Below are positions 38,051 through 49,787 of a DNA stretch of 64,000 bases, in pieces; within the stretch, counting starts at the first letter, position 1, and each line of letters starts with the position of its first letter. Below the pieces are notes generated by a model. The model did not search any database. It was not told the origin of the DNA and saw only the letters and a program-made list of their open reading frames with translations. Source of the stretch: Arachis hypogaea. Taxonomy: Eukaryota > Streptophyta > Magnoliopsida > Fabales > Fabaceae. Made by a program: the position numbers and the translations under genes. The DNA lies in the NCBI RefSeq assembly GCF_003086295.3, contig NC_092045.1:92208693-92272692 (forward strand). Reading direction: 5' to 3'.

Positions 38051-40867
38051 TTCCTATTATTTAGATTCCACTTTCTCTCTATTTTAAATCTCATTTTTGT
38101 GTGCATACATTAATATAATTTCTGTGTATATGTTCTGTTTTATGCTTTAGATGATGCAATAAAATCTGAATGGAGAGAAATTGTGCAAAGTGCAGTACAA
38201 GCTTTCTTAGAAATAGAAGACTGTGATATATATATACCTTCTCCAATCAAGAAGACACAAAAACCTGTGGTACCATCAATTCCATCATTCTCCCTAATGA
38301 TACATGAGGAAAACAAAATAGGGGAAGAAAAAAAGGTGATAGATGAGAAAAATAAAATAGGGGAAGAAGAAAAGGTGATAGAGGATAATAAGTTAACAGA
38401 AGTAGATAAGGATAAGATATACTTTTGGGCAACAGACGATAGGTTGAACAAGGATGAGACTTTGTGCATCTTAAAAGATATACCTAGAGCAATGCTTGTT
38501 AGGGAAGATATCATGTCAATGTTGCCAAGACATCAGATAAACAATATGGTTAGATTTTTTGATTGTGACATGTTTCTGTTTTTTTTATATTTTTATATGT
38601 ATTATGTTTTGGAACTAACATTACATTGTAAAATGCAGTTTTTGAATTATATGGTTTTTTTTTTCAACAAATTAAGGCCACCTAGCTTTGATGTCTATTG
38701 CATAAATGCTTTTGTTTTGGTGTGTATACAAAGTTACAAACTACTTTTTCAGTTTTATAATTGGAGAGTTTAAACTTTATAATCTAACTATTTCTTTATA
38801 TATAGGGAGAGATGTTCTCACATTGGGGACACTTGATCAAAAGAAAGAAAAAAAGTTATGTACTTCTTCCCGATGATTTTGGAAAGAATGGTGACAGCTT
38901 TTTTGAGCAAAAGGAAATTCCAAAACATAGATGGGTGAGTAATTTTTGTTCTCTATGTATTGTGTTAATTTTTTTGTTTGTGCCAGAGCTATATTTGCTA
39001 TGTATTTATTTTGTCGGTGTCATGCTATTTGTGGATTAATTTCATTCCTTCCCTGTCATAGTTGAAACTTCTCTACCATAGTTGAATCCCTTAAGAAAAT
39101 AGTACTAGACCGAAAATGTTTACCTTTATTTAATTCTGGGGATGTCTATTTCCTGTGCTCTGCATTTTTTTCAGAACCCTGTTTCTATCCACATACCCTG
39201 TCACTGTTACCTTGTGTTAATTTTTTTTCATTTGAATGCTATTAAATATTTATAATGGAACAGAAATGAAACAGAAATGCTATCCTCTATTTTTGGACTA
39301 ATAACAATAATTGGACATATAAAGTTATAGACATGAATATATTACTTAATGCTATCCTCTGTTTTTGAATCTATACTTGATATATGGGCATTGGAGCTTC
39401 TCTTTATTTATACATTAAAGTTAGTGATGCCTCCTTTGGTACTTATGGTTTTGGACAATTTCATCATTACTTTGTTAAATTATAAATCGATTTGTTGGTC
39501 AAGACTTTCACTTCTAATAAGAAAATATAATATAATGCAGTTATTGGTGCCGTGTTGCTATGACTATCACTGGTGGCTATATGCTTATGACATCTATGAA
39601 AAGAGACTTTTTGTCTTGGATTCCTTGTATAAAGAGGCTAAAGGAGATAGGGTGCAGTTAGACATATATGCGGTATAATTTCAATAATTTTGCTCACATG
39701 ATATTATATTATGTGGTTTAATAGTTTTATTTATTAACAATGAACCTTTTTTTCAGAGCAAATTGATTCAACAAATGGTCTCAATAGCTGTGCCAAACTA
39801 TGAGCTACCAAAGAATGACCTGATCCCAATTTATTTGAATCTTCCTAGATAATCAAATAAGTAAGCATAATATTAATTATGTTATATTATAAATAATATA
39901 AATGTACATGATAAGACTAACTAAATTCTACAATTATTTTTTCAGCTATGATTGCGGATTGTTTGTAATAAAATGGGTAGAAATGTGGAATCCTAGTAGT
40001 ATCGAGATTAATGTGTCCAACATGCCAGAATGGGACGAAGTAAATGTTTTTTTGTATAGTTTTTATTTTTGCTTTTGATGTTCATGTTTTTTTTATAATA
40101 TATAATCTTTGTGAACATTGTTATTGCAGTTTGAGTGCGTTAATCTAAGGAAGCAATTGGTCATCCAAATGCTTACATCACTTTCAAATGCACTTCTTAA
40201 GGATGTTATAAACAAATCAAAGAAATATAGAGTGGTAAAGCCAACTCCAGCTCAATCAAGTCCTTATATAGTATGTAATACTGATGAATTGATGATTGAA
40301 TGCCTTGGTTCGGCTGGGAAGGGGTTTAGAAAGAAAACTGTTGCTAAGAAGCACAGAAACTGAAATTCAAGACTTACAGTTACCATCTCTTTTTAGGGAT
40401 TATTGGATATACTTGTTTTCTATATAACAAAGTTCAAGTGATCATTAGATATACTTGTTTTGTAGAAATGTATTATTTTGTAGTTTTTACTATATAGTAT
40501 GCACTCACTTTCTGAATCTCCAAGCTGATTAATTGTCTCAATGAATGTTTGGGGAAGTTCAGGAGTCCATTTGAGCCTTGGCTTTGGCATCAGTTGCGAG
40601 AACCAAGTGCATGCTACTTTGTACATTTTTCATTGTGTGTTGCTTCTTTTAGGAAAGAAAGAGTTACACTGTAGCATGTAATGTAAGCAAACACAAGAGA
40701 GACTTTTCAGTTTTCAATGAATGAATGATTCCTTTTTTAGCTATGTATGAATCCTATGTGATCTTATATATAAATTGAGTAGTTATATCCCATGATCTCA
40801 TTCTCATATCAGGAAGCATAAATGGGGTTATATTACAAACTAATTTTATATCTATAAATAAGTTTAA

Positions 40868-41190
40868 TTTGCACCTATTATAATGAGATTTTGCACACCT
40901 TATGAATACAATTTGCACCCGTCTTAATGAGATTTTGCACGCCTCACTCAAATAATTTACACTCACCTTAATGAGATTTTGCACACCTCACTCAGCACAT
41001 TTTGCACCCCAAATGTAATGATTTTTTGCACACATGAATTCGATGTTTTGCATTCAATTTAATGAGATTTTGCACACCTCACTCAGCACATTTTGCACCC
41101 AATGTAATGAATTTTTGCACACATAATATCGATGTTTTGCACCCAATTTAATGAGATTTTGCACACATGAATCAGACAGTTTGCACACAT
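40868..41190 (+). repeat. Second ~44-bp repeat array between the two MULE genes
   Basis: About seven units of the TTTTGCACACCTCACTCAGC / TTTGCACCCAATGTAATG family, in the same orientation as the array at 37438-38050. It lies in the tail-to-tail gap between the Ulp1-like and FAR1-like genes. Confidence 0.92.
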
Positions 41191-41579
41191 GATAGTTTAA
41201 TTTATCATGTAGAAAAAAATATTGTTTTTAAATAGCAAGTATAACAAATTTATTAAAAATATACACGTTAAATTATTTCAAATTTTAGATAATAAATGTT
41301 AAAATTAAGTAAAAAAATTAAACTCTTCTATTTGAAAATAATGACAAAAAAATTTATTATTTAATTTTGTTTAATACTCTGGTCTTCATAGCCAATAGGG
41401 ACTTTTGTCCCTTACTACCATTTTATAAAAGTAGTTTAATGCTATTACGGGTAAAATACTAGTTACAAACTACTTTTGTACCTATAAACAAATTTAATTT
41501 ACACCCATTTTAATGAAGCATATATGCATATATCCATAGTTATTTTGCTTACAAATTTCTCCATCATCTCGTTCTCAAT

Positions 41580-41580
41580 A

Positions 41581-41647
<67 letters not shown>
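41580..41647. repeat. (TTA)n microsatellite
   Basis: About 22 TAT/TTA units in the gap between the two MULE genes. Confidence 0.98.
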
Positions 41648-41936
41648 GTAACTGGTACTTGTTTTAATTTATATAGGAAAGAATCTTGGAAGATGATAAC
41701 TGCATTTTGTCCAATTGGGTAAGTTAGCAAGCAAGCATTAATTATTATTACTAATAAATGGAATAACAGGAGCAGCAAGCTGCTGTATTGGAGTTTGAAA
41801 GCAGTTTGTACATATGAAACTAATCATTTTTATTATTTCTTGTCCAAAATAATAATTGTCTCATGAATCATCAGCTAATTGAACTCTTTAATGTATTGCC
41901 AAATAAAATTCTTTTTGCTTCGACATTATTTTGCTA

Positions 41937-44900
41937 TCAATCGACATTTGAGAATTGGTATGAATGGATTGAGTTCAATAAGGACATGAATCCTCCCATT
42001 GATGCTCCCATTGAATCAGATTCAAATCCCTCATTAACATTGTAGTTAGCATCTTGAAGCTGAAACAATTTAAAAGAAAAAACAAATATATTAGATCACA
42101 TATATAAAATTCATATGTTTATAAATCACAAAAATCACAAACTATTGGATGAACCTGTTCGTTGAAAGGGAGACTTTGAATATCTCCAATATGTTGATTA
42201 TCCTTTATATACAATAGAAAAAGCTATCACTCAAGTGTAAGTACTAAGTAATAACAGCATGGCTATAAAGTACAACTGATTATCCTTTATATATACCTTA
42301 AGGAAGTAGTTTCTACATCTAAAGTCTATTTATTGTAAAAAAACAGCATGGGTAACAAAATAAAATAATGTTTTACCTCTTTTTCGGTTATCTCACTTTT
42401 CCTCTTCTTTGCCTCAGTCTTCTTTTTTATCATCTTGTCTTTTTCAGATCCTAACCTATTTGTTGGACGACCTTTAGTGAACACATAAGGAGGGCTTTTA
42501 ATACCTTGAATGCTTATTATACAGCCTCCTACAAAAATGGACAATGCATCTTTACCACCATCTTTACTACCATCTTCTAATGTAAGCAAATTATCTAACT
42601 CATTGGCATTAGATGATGAGTTAGCAACATGCTTTTGACACTCCGCCATAGCCATATCAAGATAACGATGTAATATATCAATTGTTTCCTTTGTTTGGGA
42701 TGCAAATTGAGCAACACTGTTCGAATGGGAGCATAAATCATCAAACCTCTCTGTTTTTGGATTCAACAAACTTGGATCATGGCTGCTCTTAATATCACTA
42801 TGTCTTCGCTTCACAAGTTTGCTCCAACGGTCCAAAATGTATCTTCTTGGAATTTCTCTCACGCGTTCATGCCCTAGGACAACCAAGCTATGACGGCATA
42901 ATATGCCTCTTGATTCAAACATTTGACACATGCATGTAATATCCTTCGTTTCTGCATTGTAGTTAACTTCATAAACCCTCTCTTTAGAAGTAGATACATC
43001 CTCCAAAATAGAATAGACTTTAGATGTAGAAACTGCTTTCATAAGGTGTAAAATACAATTTGCTTTCTTTCTAAATTGCTTTTGTACTTCCTTAAACTTT
43101 GCATTAGTATAGGCACCTTGAAATTGCTTCTCTATTAAGGAATTAGTGGCACAAGGTATTATTGATTTATAGTCTTCAACATCAGCCTCCCTTTCTTGTT
43201 GCTCTTTCCATCCAAGGCAATTGTCATATTGTTTGACAAATTGAATCAACAAGCTCTTGTTATTTATAAATTTGTCAAAATATGAATGCATGCTCTCACT
43301 TCGTTGTGTGGATCTCATACCAGCCCAAAAAAAGTTGTCAAGAAAAATTGGAACCCATCGATGTCTTTCTTCATAGATATCTATGTATCATAGTAAACAA
43401 ATATACATAAAAAAATTTGTAAGCAAACTTAACAAAAGTGGATGCAAATGTTGTCATAAACATGTTAATAATGCATTGAAGCTTAAAAAAAATTAGAATA
43501 AGAAAATTGTACTAGAGGCATATTCAAACACATGTTAGAATTCTAGCAAATAGAATATGATGGCCACTTGATACTTTTTTAAATACTAATATGCTAATTC
43601 CTATGTGCAAAATATAAAAATTCATGTTTAGAGAAGTACCTGATAGCCACTTGTTATCTTCTAAACCATATTCAATCAGAAAATCTTCCCATTGATTTTG
43701 AAAATCATCTTCTGAAATAGACTCCCAAACAATATTATTTAAATCACTTTGTAACTCTTCATATCTCTTGTGTCTTTTGAATTTTTCTGGAATCTTTTTC
43801 GTAATGTGCCAAATGCATAACCTATGACGTGTCTCTGGCATCACATTCTCAATTCCAGCTCGTATTCCGAGGCATTTGTCTGTTATAATGCCTTTAGGAG
43901 CCTTTCCATGCATACATGTAAGCCAAGCATTAAATAACCAAGTAAACGAGCCTGAATTTTCCTTAGTCAACATACCACACCCAAGAAGCACTGAGTTACC
44001 ATGGTGATTAACCCCCACAAAGGAACCAAATGGCATATCGTAACGATTGGTTTTATAAGTAGTATCAAACGAAACTATATCACCAAAGTACTCATATGCT
44101 GCTCTACTTCGAGCATCAGCCCAAAATATAGTTTTGAGACGCTTGTTTTGATCAAGTTCAATATCAAAATAAAAATCAGAGTTCATTTCCTTCATCCGTG
44201 TAAAATACTTCAACATCTCCCTAGCATCCATTTCTTCCGTAACATTGCGTACCTTTCTGCTGAGATAGTTCCTAACATCTTTTTCCATTAAGTTTATCTT
44301 AGAAAAACCTCCTGCTTCACCCACTAATACTTGATATGTTTTGCTTGGTCTCACACCTGCTTCATCATTCCTCTCAATGACTCGACACATGTGAATAGTC
44401 ATCTCTCTATTACGTGTCAACAGTTTTGCCATCTCTGGATCACAAGGATGTGAATGATCCAAGCACACCTTCGATATAATCCAAAGACCCTCCTTATTCA
44501 ACCTAATAGAAATCCTTGCGGGGCAATTGTAGTTGGTTCTAGGGTTGGTCTTTTCTATTGGTGAAACTCTAGACTTGCGTTTTCCCTCCCTATTGCAAGT
44601 GATCATTTGATTCTTAGGAACCTTATCTTTACCAACTCTTCGGGTAAACCTTATCTTAGTAACAAAACCAACGCGCTTGGCATAATTCTGATAAAATTGA
44701 TTTGCATCTTCAATGGTTCCAAAACATATGCCAACCTTGGGCACATCCTGTAAAAAAGTTAGCATACATCAGATAGTAAATCAAAATCTCATTAAAGTAG
44801 GTGCAAACTATGGTAAGTCATGTGTGCAGAATCTCATTAAACTGGTTGCAAAATGTACAAAAAAGAATGCAAAACAGGACCCTACAACAACAGACTACAT

Positions 44901-45662
44901 TTGAATGCATCACAAACCCAACCAAAACAAAACAACTACATAAAACACAACACTACCTATTAACTAGCTTAGCCTCACTTTCCTAACCCTTGGAAATTAT
45001 GTACCTCCAACCCCAAAAAAATCATAGAACATGTTTACTGTTATAGAACAATTACAAATTTGATGCTTCTACTTCTACTTCAGGTTCTTAGCAGCTAAGG
45101 TTAGATCAGTTTCATTGAGGATGCATCTTGTCTTATTAACAAGAATGAAGCTACCTATGGAAATTGACAAATCTAAAAGAAAAGATAAAGATTGTGGTGA
45201 TGTGATTCAGAATCATGAAAGCAGCAATAATAACAACATCATATCAGAAATTGATGATGTTAGTAATAATAGTAAGAAGAAAAAAGATGGATCAAGAGTG
45301 TTTTATGGTAGCAGGGCATTCTTCTAAAAACCATTATTCATTACTCAGAAACAACAAACAAGAAACACTAACATTTTTTATATTTTCTGTCTTAGTCATT
45401 TCATCAAACAGTTGGTTTGCGTTAATTGTGAATTGTTGCATTATGAAAATCAAAAGCGAATAATGTATAATTTGAATTCTGTACATTCAATTTAAACTCT
45501 ATTATGAAAAAAAAAACAGCATGCTTTGTAAGCTCAGAAATTCATAATCATAATCATCATTGTGTTCATTGATGCACTATAAAAATCATTACAAAAATCA
45601 TGAAATTAGAAGAGGGAGAAATTGTTTACTTCAATATTCTGTTCTTCTAACACTGATTCCAT
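41937..45662 (-). CDS. FAR1-related / MULE-transposase protein, intact
   Basis: FAR1/FHY3 proteins derive from MULE transposases; here the gene sits inside a MULE, so a transposase role is likely. Five exons on the minus strand: 45662-45630, 44747-43640, 43380-42377, 42202-42155, 42059-41937. All introns are GT-AG and phases agree, giving 2316 nt (771 residues plus stop) with no internal stop. Order: MESVLEEQNIE start; FAR1 DNA-binding domain (FYQNYAKRVGFV, CPARISIRL, DHSHPCDPE); MULE transposase core with likely catalytic Asp in DIVSFDTTYKT and GIITDKC, and the CxxxH-like RLCIWHITKK; SWIM zinc finger CMCQMFESRGILCRH; lysine-rich tail KKKTEAKKRKSEITEKE; and a short C-terminus ending YQFSNVD. 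It is convergent with the Ulp1-like gene. Its start is about 260 bp from the MULE's right end, where its promoter should lie. Confidence 0.9.
44783..44872 (-). repeat. Inverted copies of the ~44-bp repeat
   Basis: Two copies reading 'tctcattaaagtaggtgcaa' on the plus strand, the reverse complement of the TTTGCACCCACTTTAATGAG unit. They lie in intron 1 of the FAR1-like gene. Opposite orientation near the two ends is what subterminal repeats of a transposon look like. Confidence 0.85.
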
Positions 45663-45924
45663 GATCAATAGAGAAGAAAATATTATCAAAGAGTAAAAGG
45701 TGAAGCTTCAAGCTTTGTCAACGAAACTGCGATCGTAGAAGAGCGTATCCGGCTAGCGGTGCTCTGCGGCTAGTTCCTTGGAGAGGAGCGTGAGAGAAAG
45801 CCGTTTGGGATAGCGCGTGAGAGAAAGCCGTTTGTGATAGCGCGTGAGAGAGCCCTAGTGTAAAAACGCATGCTGGCTGAATGATGGTTAGATATTGATA
45901 TATTTGCTGGTCCCTGAGAGTTTC

Positions 45925-46465
45925 CCGTAAATCAATCCCTAATCTTCCAAAATCTTCGAAGAACACTCAACACTCCACTCAACACTCCACTGAACAACCG
46001 ACGAACACCATGAAGAACACTCCCACAGTCGCAGGTCGTCGAGGGTCATTGCGCACCGTTGCGGCTGCTGGGTTTCTGGGTTTTGGTCATGGGTCGTGAA
46101 GCACCGTTGCAGCGTTGCGGGTTCTGGGTTTCTGGGATTTGGTCGCTGGTCGTGAAGCACCGTTGCGGGTTCTGGGTTTCTGACTTTCTCGCTTCTGGGT
46201 TTCAAGCACTGTTATGGGTTCTGGGTTTCTGGCTTCTGGGTTTCTGGTTTCTGGCTTCTGTTCGTGCTATTTTTTGACTTCTGTTCGTTCTTCACTTGCG
46301 GTAAGTTCTAGGTTTCTGGCTTCCGTTCGAATGTTGAATAAATTTATTCTTCAATTTTTTGTGAAAGGAATAAATTTGTTCTTCAATTTTTTGTATGTTG
46401 AATAAATTTGTTGAAATGTTGAATAAATTTTTCTGGCTTCTGTTCGTAACTTCCTATGTTGAATA
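45925..46465. other. hAT interior resumed after the MULE
   Basis: The CCGTAAATCAA duplication is followed by G/C-richer sequence with many imperfect repeats of 'tgggtttctgg' (46060-46330). It probably was the 5' untranslated and promoter region of the hAT transposase gene. Confidence 0.5.
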
Positions 46466-46560
46466 AAGGAAAGAGAAGAGCTGTAGTAGCTACACAAATT
46501 GGAAGTTACTTTAAAGAAAGGACTACGCTAGGATCTCAACCGACTTTGAAAAGTGTTTTG
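46466..46560 (+). pseudogene. hAT transposase fragment
   Basis: A short plus-strand frame encodes GKRRAVVATQIGSYF and RTTLGSQPTLKSVL. This resembles the linker after the BED finger in plant hAT transposases (pattern YFAPRTTPGAQPSIKSV). The rest of the transposase is missing, so this copy cannot move by itself. Sequence between 46560 and 47280 is AT-rich without recognised coding. Confidence 0.6.
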
Positions 46561-47851
46561 ATATCTGTTCATGATTTTGTTTAGTGGCTTCATTATTTGT
46601 TTGTTTGCTGGCTTCATGATTCTGAGGTTATTCGTTCATGAATTTTGATTTTCTCTACTTGATTTCAATTTTCTCTGCTTGATTTTGATATCTGTTCATG
46701 ATTTTATTTACTGGCTTCATTATTTGTTTATTTGCTAGCTTCATGATTCTAAGGTTATTTGTTCACGAATTTGTTTGTTGAAGATTCTGGTAAGTGACTC
46801 CTCTCCTCTTTGCTGTGTTCTTGCTGTGTTATGTATTGGAAAGTTGTTCTTACTGTGTTATGGTAAATGGTGTGTTGTTGCAATTCTTGCAATCCTCTTT
46901 GCTGTGTTTTTAGCTGTGTTCTTGTTATGGTATTAATAATTGTTCTTTTTGCTGTGTTATTGATTAATTATTAATAATTTATATTACACAATAATCTGTA
47001 TTTTTTGTTAATAATCTTGCTGTGTTGTTCTTGGTGTTGTATTTAAACTGCTGATGGTGTTGTGGTTATTAACAATTTAGACATAAGTGTCATGTTATTT
47101 ACATGGTTTTGATTTTTATGCTTGTGCTTGTGCTTTTTTAGTCTTGTTTCAAAAACGTATGTATGGAAGAATACTATATGTATATGCTGCATATTTATGC
47201 TTAAGTGCTGACTCTACATAGCTCTCTTCTTGAAGTTCTGCTCTTTATTATGTGAAATTTTAAATTTTATTAAGTTAGAAAGTATTAAATTTATATATTT
47301 AAAATTATTTTTAGATTTTTTAATAATTTTATTTAATATTTAATTAAACCGGTTGAACCCCGATCGAACCAGTAAACCATTGAACCAGTGACTTCACCGG
47401 TTCATTGACCGGTCCGGTTCTCGTAACTTTGGTTGGGACTCGAGAAGGGTGGCAAAGTCTAAATTTTAAAGGAGATGCTGCTGAAATTTTTATAAAAATT
47501 GGATATTTAGTTTGAAGTATTATTTAAACAAGTATGGATAAAAGAATTATATTATTTGACTTTGATTTATAAAGAAAGGAAATGCATTATGTTTTGAAAC
47601 TTGATTTATTAAGAAAAGTATTATGTTGGAGTTTCAATTTATCAAGAAAAGTATTATGTTTTGAGTTTTACTTAGTTAAGAAGAGAATTATGTTTTGAGT
47701 ATAAATTATTGATGAACGGAACGGGAGGTGTGATGATAATAATTGTTGAATGAATTGAATGATGAAGAGGAAGAATTTGATATGAAATTATTTTATGGGG
47801 ATCGTGGTTATTTACCGCTCATCAGATTTGATAAGAAATTGTTTTGTGGGG

Positions 47852-49787
47852 TGATGAATCCATATTTTATGATATATTTTGGTTTTATTTGAGTGGATTC
47901 CATCACATAAAGCCACATTTATTCACCTAAATAGCATGCTTTTGAGTTTTCTTCCTAAATTGTGCTTAAATGTGAAAACATGCTCTTTTGTGCTTAATTC
48001 TAGTTAATTTTATTCACTTTAATCCCATTTGGTGCCTTGATGTATTTGTTAAGTGATTTCAGGTTTCCAAGGCAAGCATGGGTTGGATAAGTGAGGAGAA
48101 GAGCATGCAAAAGGAAAGAAACCATGAATCAAATGAGATTTGGAAAGCTGCCAGCCTTGACCTCTCGATACTAAATTGATCATAATTTGAGCTACAAAGG
48201 TCCAAATGAGGCGGTTCTAGTGGCATTGGAAAGCTAACGTTCGGGGCTTCGAAATGATATATAATTTGTTATAGTGGACCAGGTTGAAGTGTGTGTATGC
48301 ACACAGTTTGTGCGCACGCACAGGTCAAGATTCAACAAGTGCACGGACGCACACATCTGTGCGTCTGCACAGGTCCCTGCACGTGAGCTCATTAATTGGA
48401 AACCGCTGGGGGGATTTATGGGCCCCCAAAACCTATTCCAGCTCAGTTTTTGAAGCTATTTAAGGCCAAAGTGAAGAGGAATGAAGGGGGGAGGCAATTA
48501 GGTTCAGCTTTTATCATGTTTTAGTGTAGTTCCCTAGAGAGAGAAGCTCCCCCCTCTCTCTAGAATTAGGGTTTTTTTAATTTAATTTCTTGTAATTTCT
48601 ACTTTTAATTCTTGCTTCTATTTACCTTTCCTTGTCATTTATTGTTATTGCATCTTTGTTCTTTCCTTTTAATTGTTATTTTATTTCTTTGTTCTTTTAT
48701 GTTTATGACACTTTGTTATTTTAATTTACATTTAATGCAATTTATGTTTCATACTCATTTAATGCTTCTTTTAGTTGTTATTGTTATTTTCTTACTTTTG
48801 GTAGTTAGCATTTATTTTTAATATATTTTAATATTATTTTATTTTCATGCACACCAAGTATTTGATAAAATGCTTGGCTTAGTTTTCACTTAGTTTTTCC
48901 TCACTCTTGGCTTGAAATTATTGACTTTGGTGATCCTTGAGTCATTGATGTCCATTCTTGTTTGATATATTAGAGTAGTTAATTGATTTGGTCTCCCTTG
49001 ACTCTATGTGACCCATTAGTGTTGACATAGGACATAGGAATTGAAATCAACTATGCCTATTTGACTTATCTTCGATGTAAGGTTGACTAAGTAGGATTAA
49101 CTCTTCATAATCATCATGTGTTTGTGGTCAATGTCTAGGATAGGTAACCTTAGCTCTCAATTACTTGCCAAGAGGTTTCTTGCATTTTAATTTTCCATGT
49201 TTTGACTTTTATTGCTTGTTTGACTTTTATTTCTTGCATGTTTAGTTTTCAGACTCTTGGTTGAGAAATTGGATGTTTGGATGGAATTAAGTTGTGGATG
49301 TCTATTCCGCATTGTGTGAGAATAGTTAATTGATTTGGTTTCCATTGACGCTAGTATTTCACTAAGTTAATTAGTGAGTTGACTAGGGCTTATGGATTGA
49401 GATCAATTACACTTTTTTGACTAATTCTCAAGGAGGATTGACTAGTTTGAATTGATTCCACACAATTGTCATGTTTGTGGTCCATAACTAGGATAGGAAT
49501 CCCAAATTCCCCAATTCTTGCCAAGAGTTGTCATTTACATTCCTTGCATGTTTATTTGCTTTCTTGCTTCTCTCTTGCATTCCCAATCCCACATGCTCTC
49601 TCATAGCCAATAAATGGATACTTAATTGCAACTCCTAGGGAAGACGATCCGAGGTTTAAATACCATCGGTTAACTAGAATTTGTAAACATTTGATTAAGA
49701 GAATTCATTGTTAGTTTGGACTATACTACCAACGAATTGATTCTTATTTTGATTGATTCCAAACTATACAATAAAGTTCTCTTATCA
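47852..49787 (+). repeat. Solo LTR with TGGGG target duplication
   Basis: A 1936-bp LTR starting TGATGAATCCATATTTTATG and ending CTCTTATCA, flanked by a perfect 5-bp duplication TGGGG at 47847-47851 and 49788-49792. It interrupts the Tekay-like 3' LTR. It contains two related halves around 48900-49200 and 49250-49530 ('ttgacta..ggattgac', 'ataggaat', 'cttgccaagag'), an internal duplication. Frames inside are T-rich and have no domain. Confidence 0.92.

Larger units (their letters stand above)
34423..40363 (+). pseudogene. MULE-borne Ulp1-type cysteine protease gene, one nonsense mutation
   Basis: Ulp1-like proteases (C48) remove SUMO or SUMO-like proteins. I infer 13 exons: 34423-34512, 35199-35813, 35900-36034, 36815-36948, 37026-37103, 37179-37217, 37310-37368, 38151-38548, 38806-38934, 39541-39672, 39757-39860, 39946-40039, 40130-40363. 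All junctions are GT-AG and all phases agree (2241 nt, 747 codons with stop). The N-terminal half (GFSSMKAIQDWKIDRRLFL, DIDVTTDKIGLALGLP) is the plant-transposon domain usually fused to these proteases. An acidic/lysine-rich linker follows. Protease: catalytic His in YDYHWWLYAYD, Asp in FVLDSLY, Cys in YDCGLFVIKW. A single TAA at 39850 lies six codons before the Cys. RNA processing, readthrough or a different exon 11 end could rescue it, so 'pseudogene' is provisional. Confidence 0.85.
32760..45924. mobile_element. 13.2-kb Mutator-like element carrying FAR1 and Ulp1 genes
   Basis: Flanked by a direct duplication CCGTAAATCAA (32749-32759 and 45925-45935; at least 9 bp, fitting the MULE rule). 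The ends pair imperfectly: left GAGCGCCGCTAGGGGGCCAG against reverse-complemented right GAAACTCTCAGGGACCAGCA. Inside are a FAR1/MULE-transposase gene on the minus strand near the right end, a Ulp1-like protease gene on the plus strand, about 44-bp GCAC-rich repeats near both ends in opposite orientation, and a captured CRM-domain fragment. MULEs with Ulp1-like genes are known in plants (the Kaonashi type). Confidence 0.78.
32529..47431. mobile_element. hAT element carrying a nested MULE
   Basis: Ends CAACGTTCTAAAAACTGGAC and (reverse complement of right end) CAAAGTTACGAGAACCGGAC pair imperfectly and fit the hAT YARNG start rule. An 8-bp duplication GTTGGGAC lies at 32521-32528 and 47432-47439. 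Both ends are full of CCGGTT/AACCGG words. After removing the nested MULE about 1.7 kb remains, including a hAT transposase fragment at 46466-46560, so it is a deleted copy. Confidence 0.82.

Noticed and set aside
37412..38106. CRISPR-like array of short repeats
   Set aside because: Repeats are degenerate, head-to-tail with no unique spacers, lie in an intron of a plant transposon gene, and no cas genes are possible in this context.
45718..46277. Frames with repeated SHALSQTAF or GFWVSG peptides
   Set aside because: They arise from short local repeats in the MULE right end and hAT 5' region; no homology recognised.
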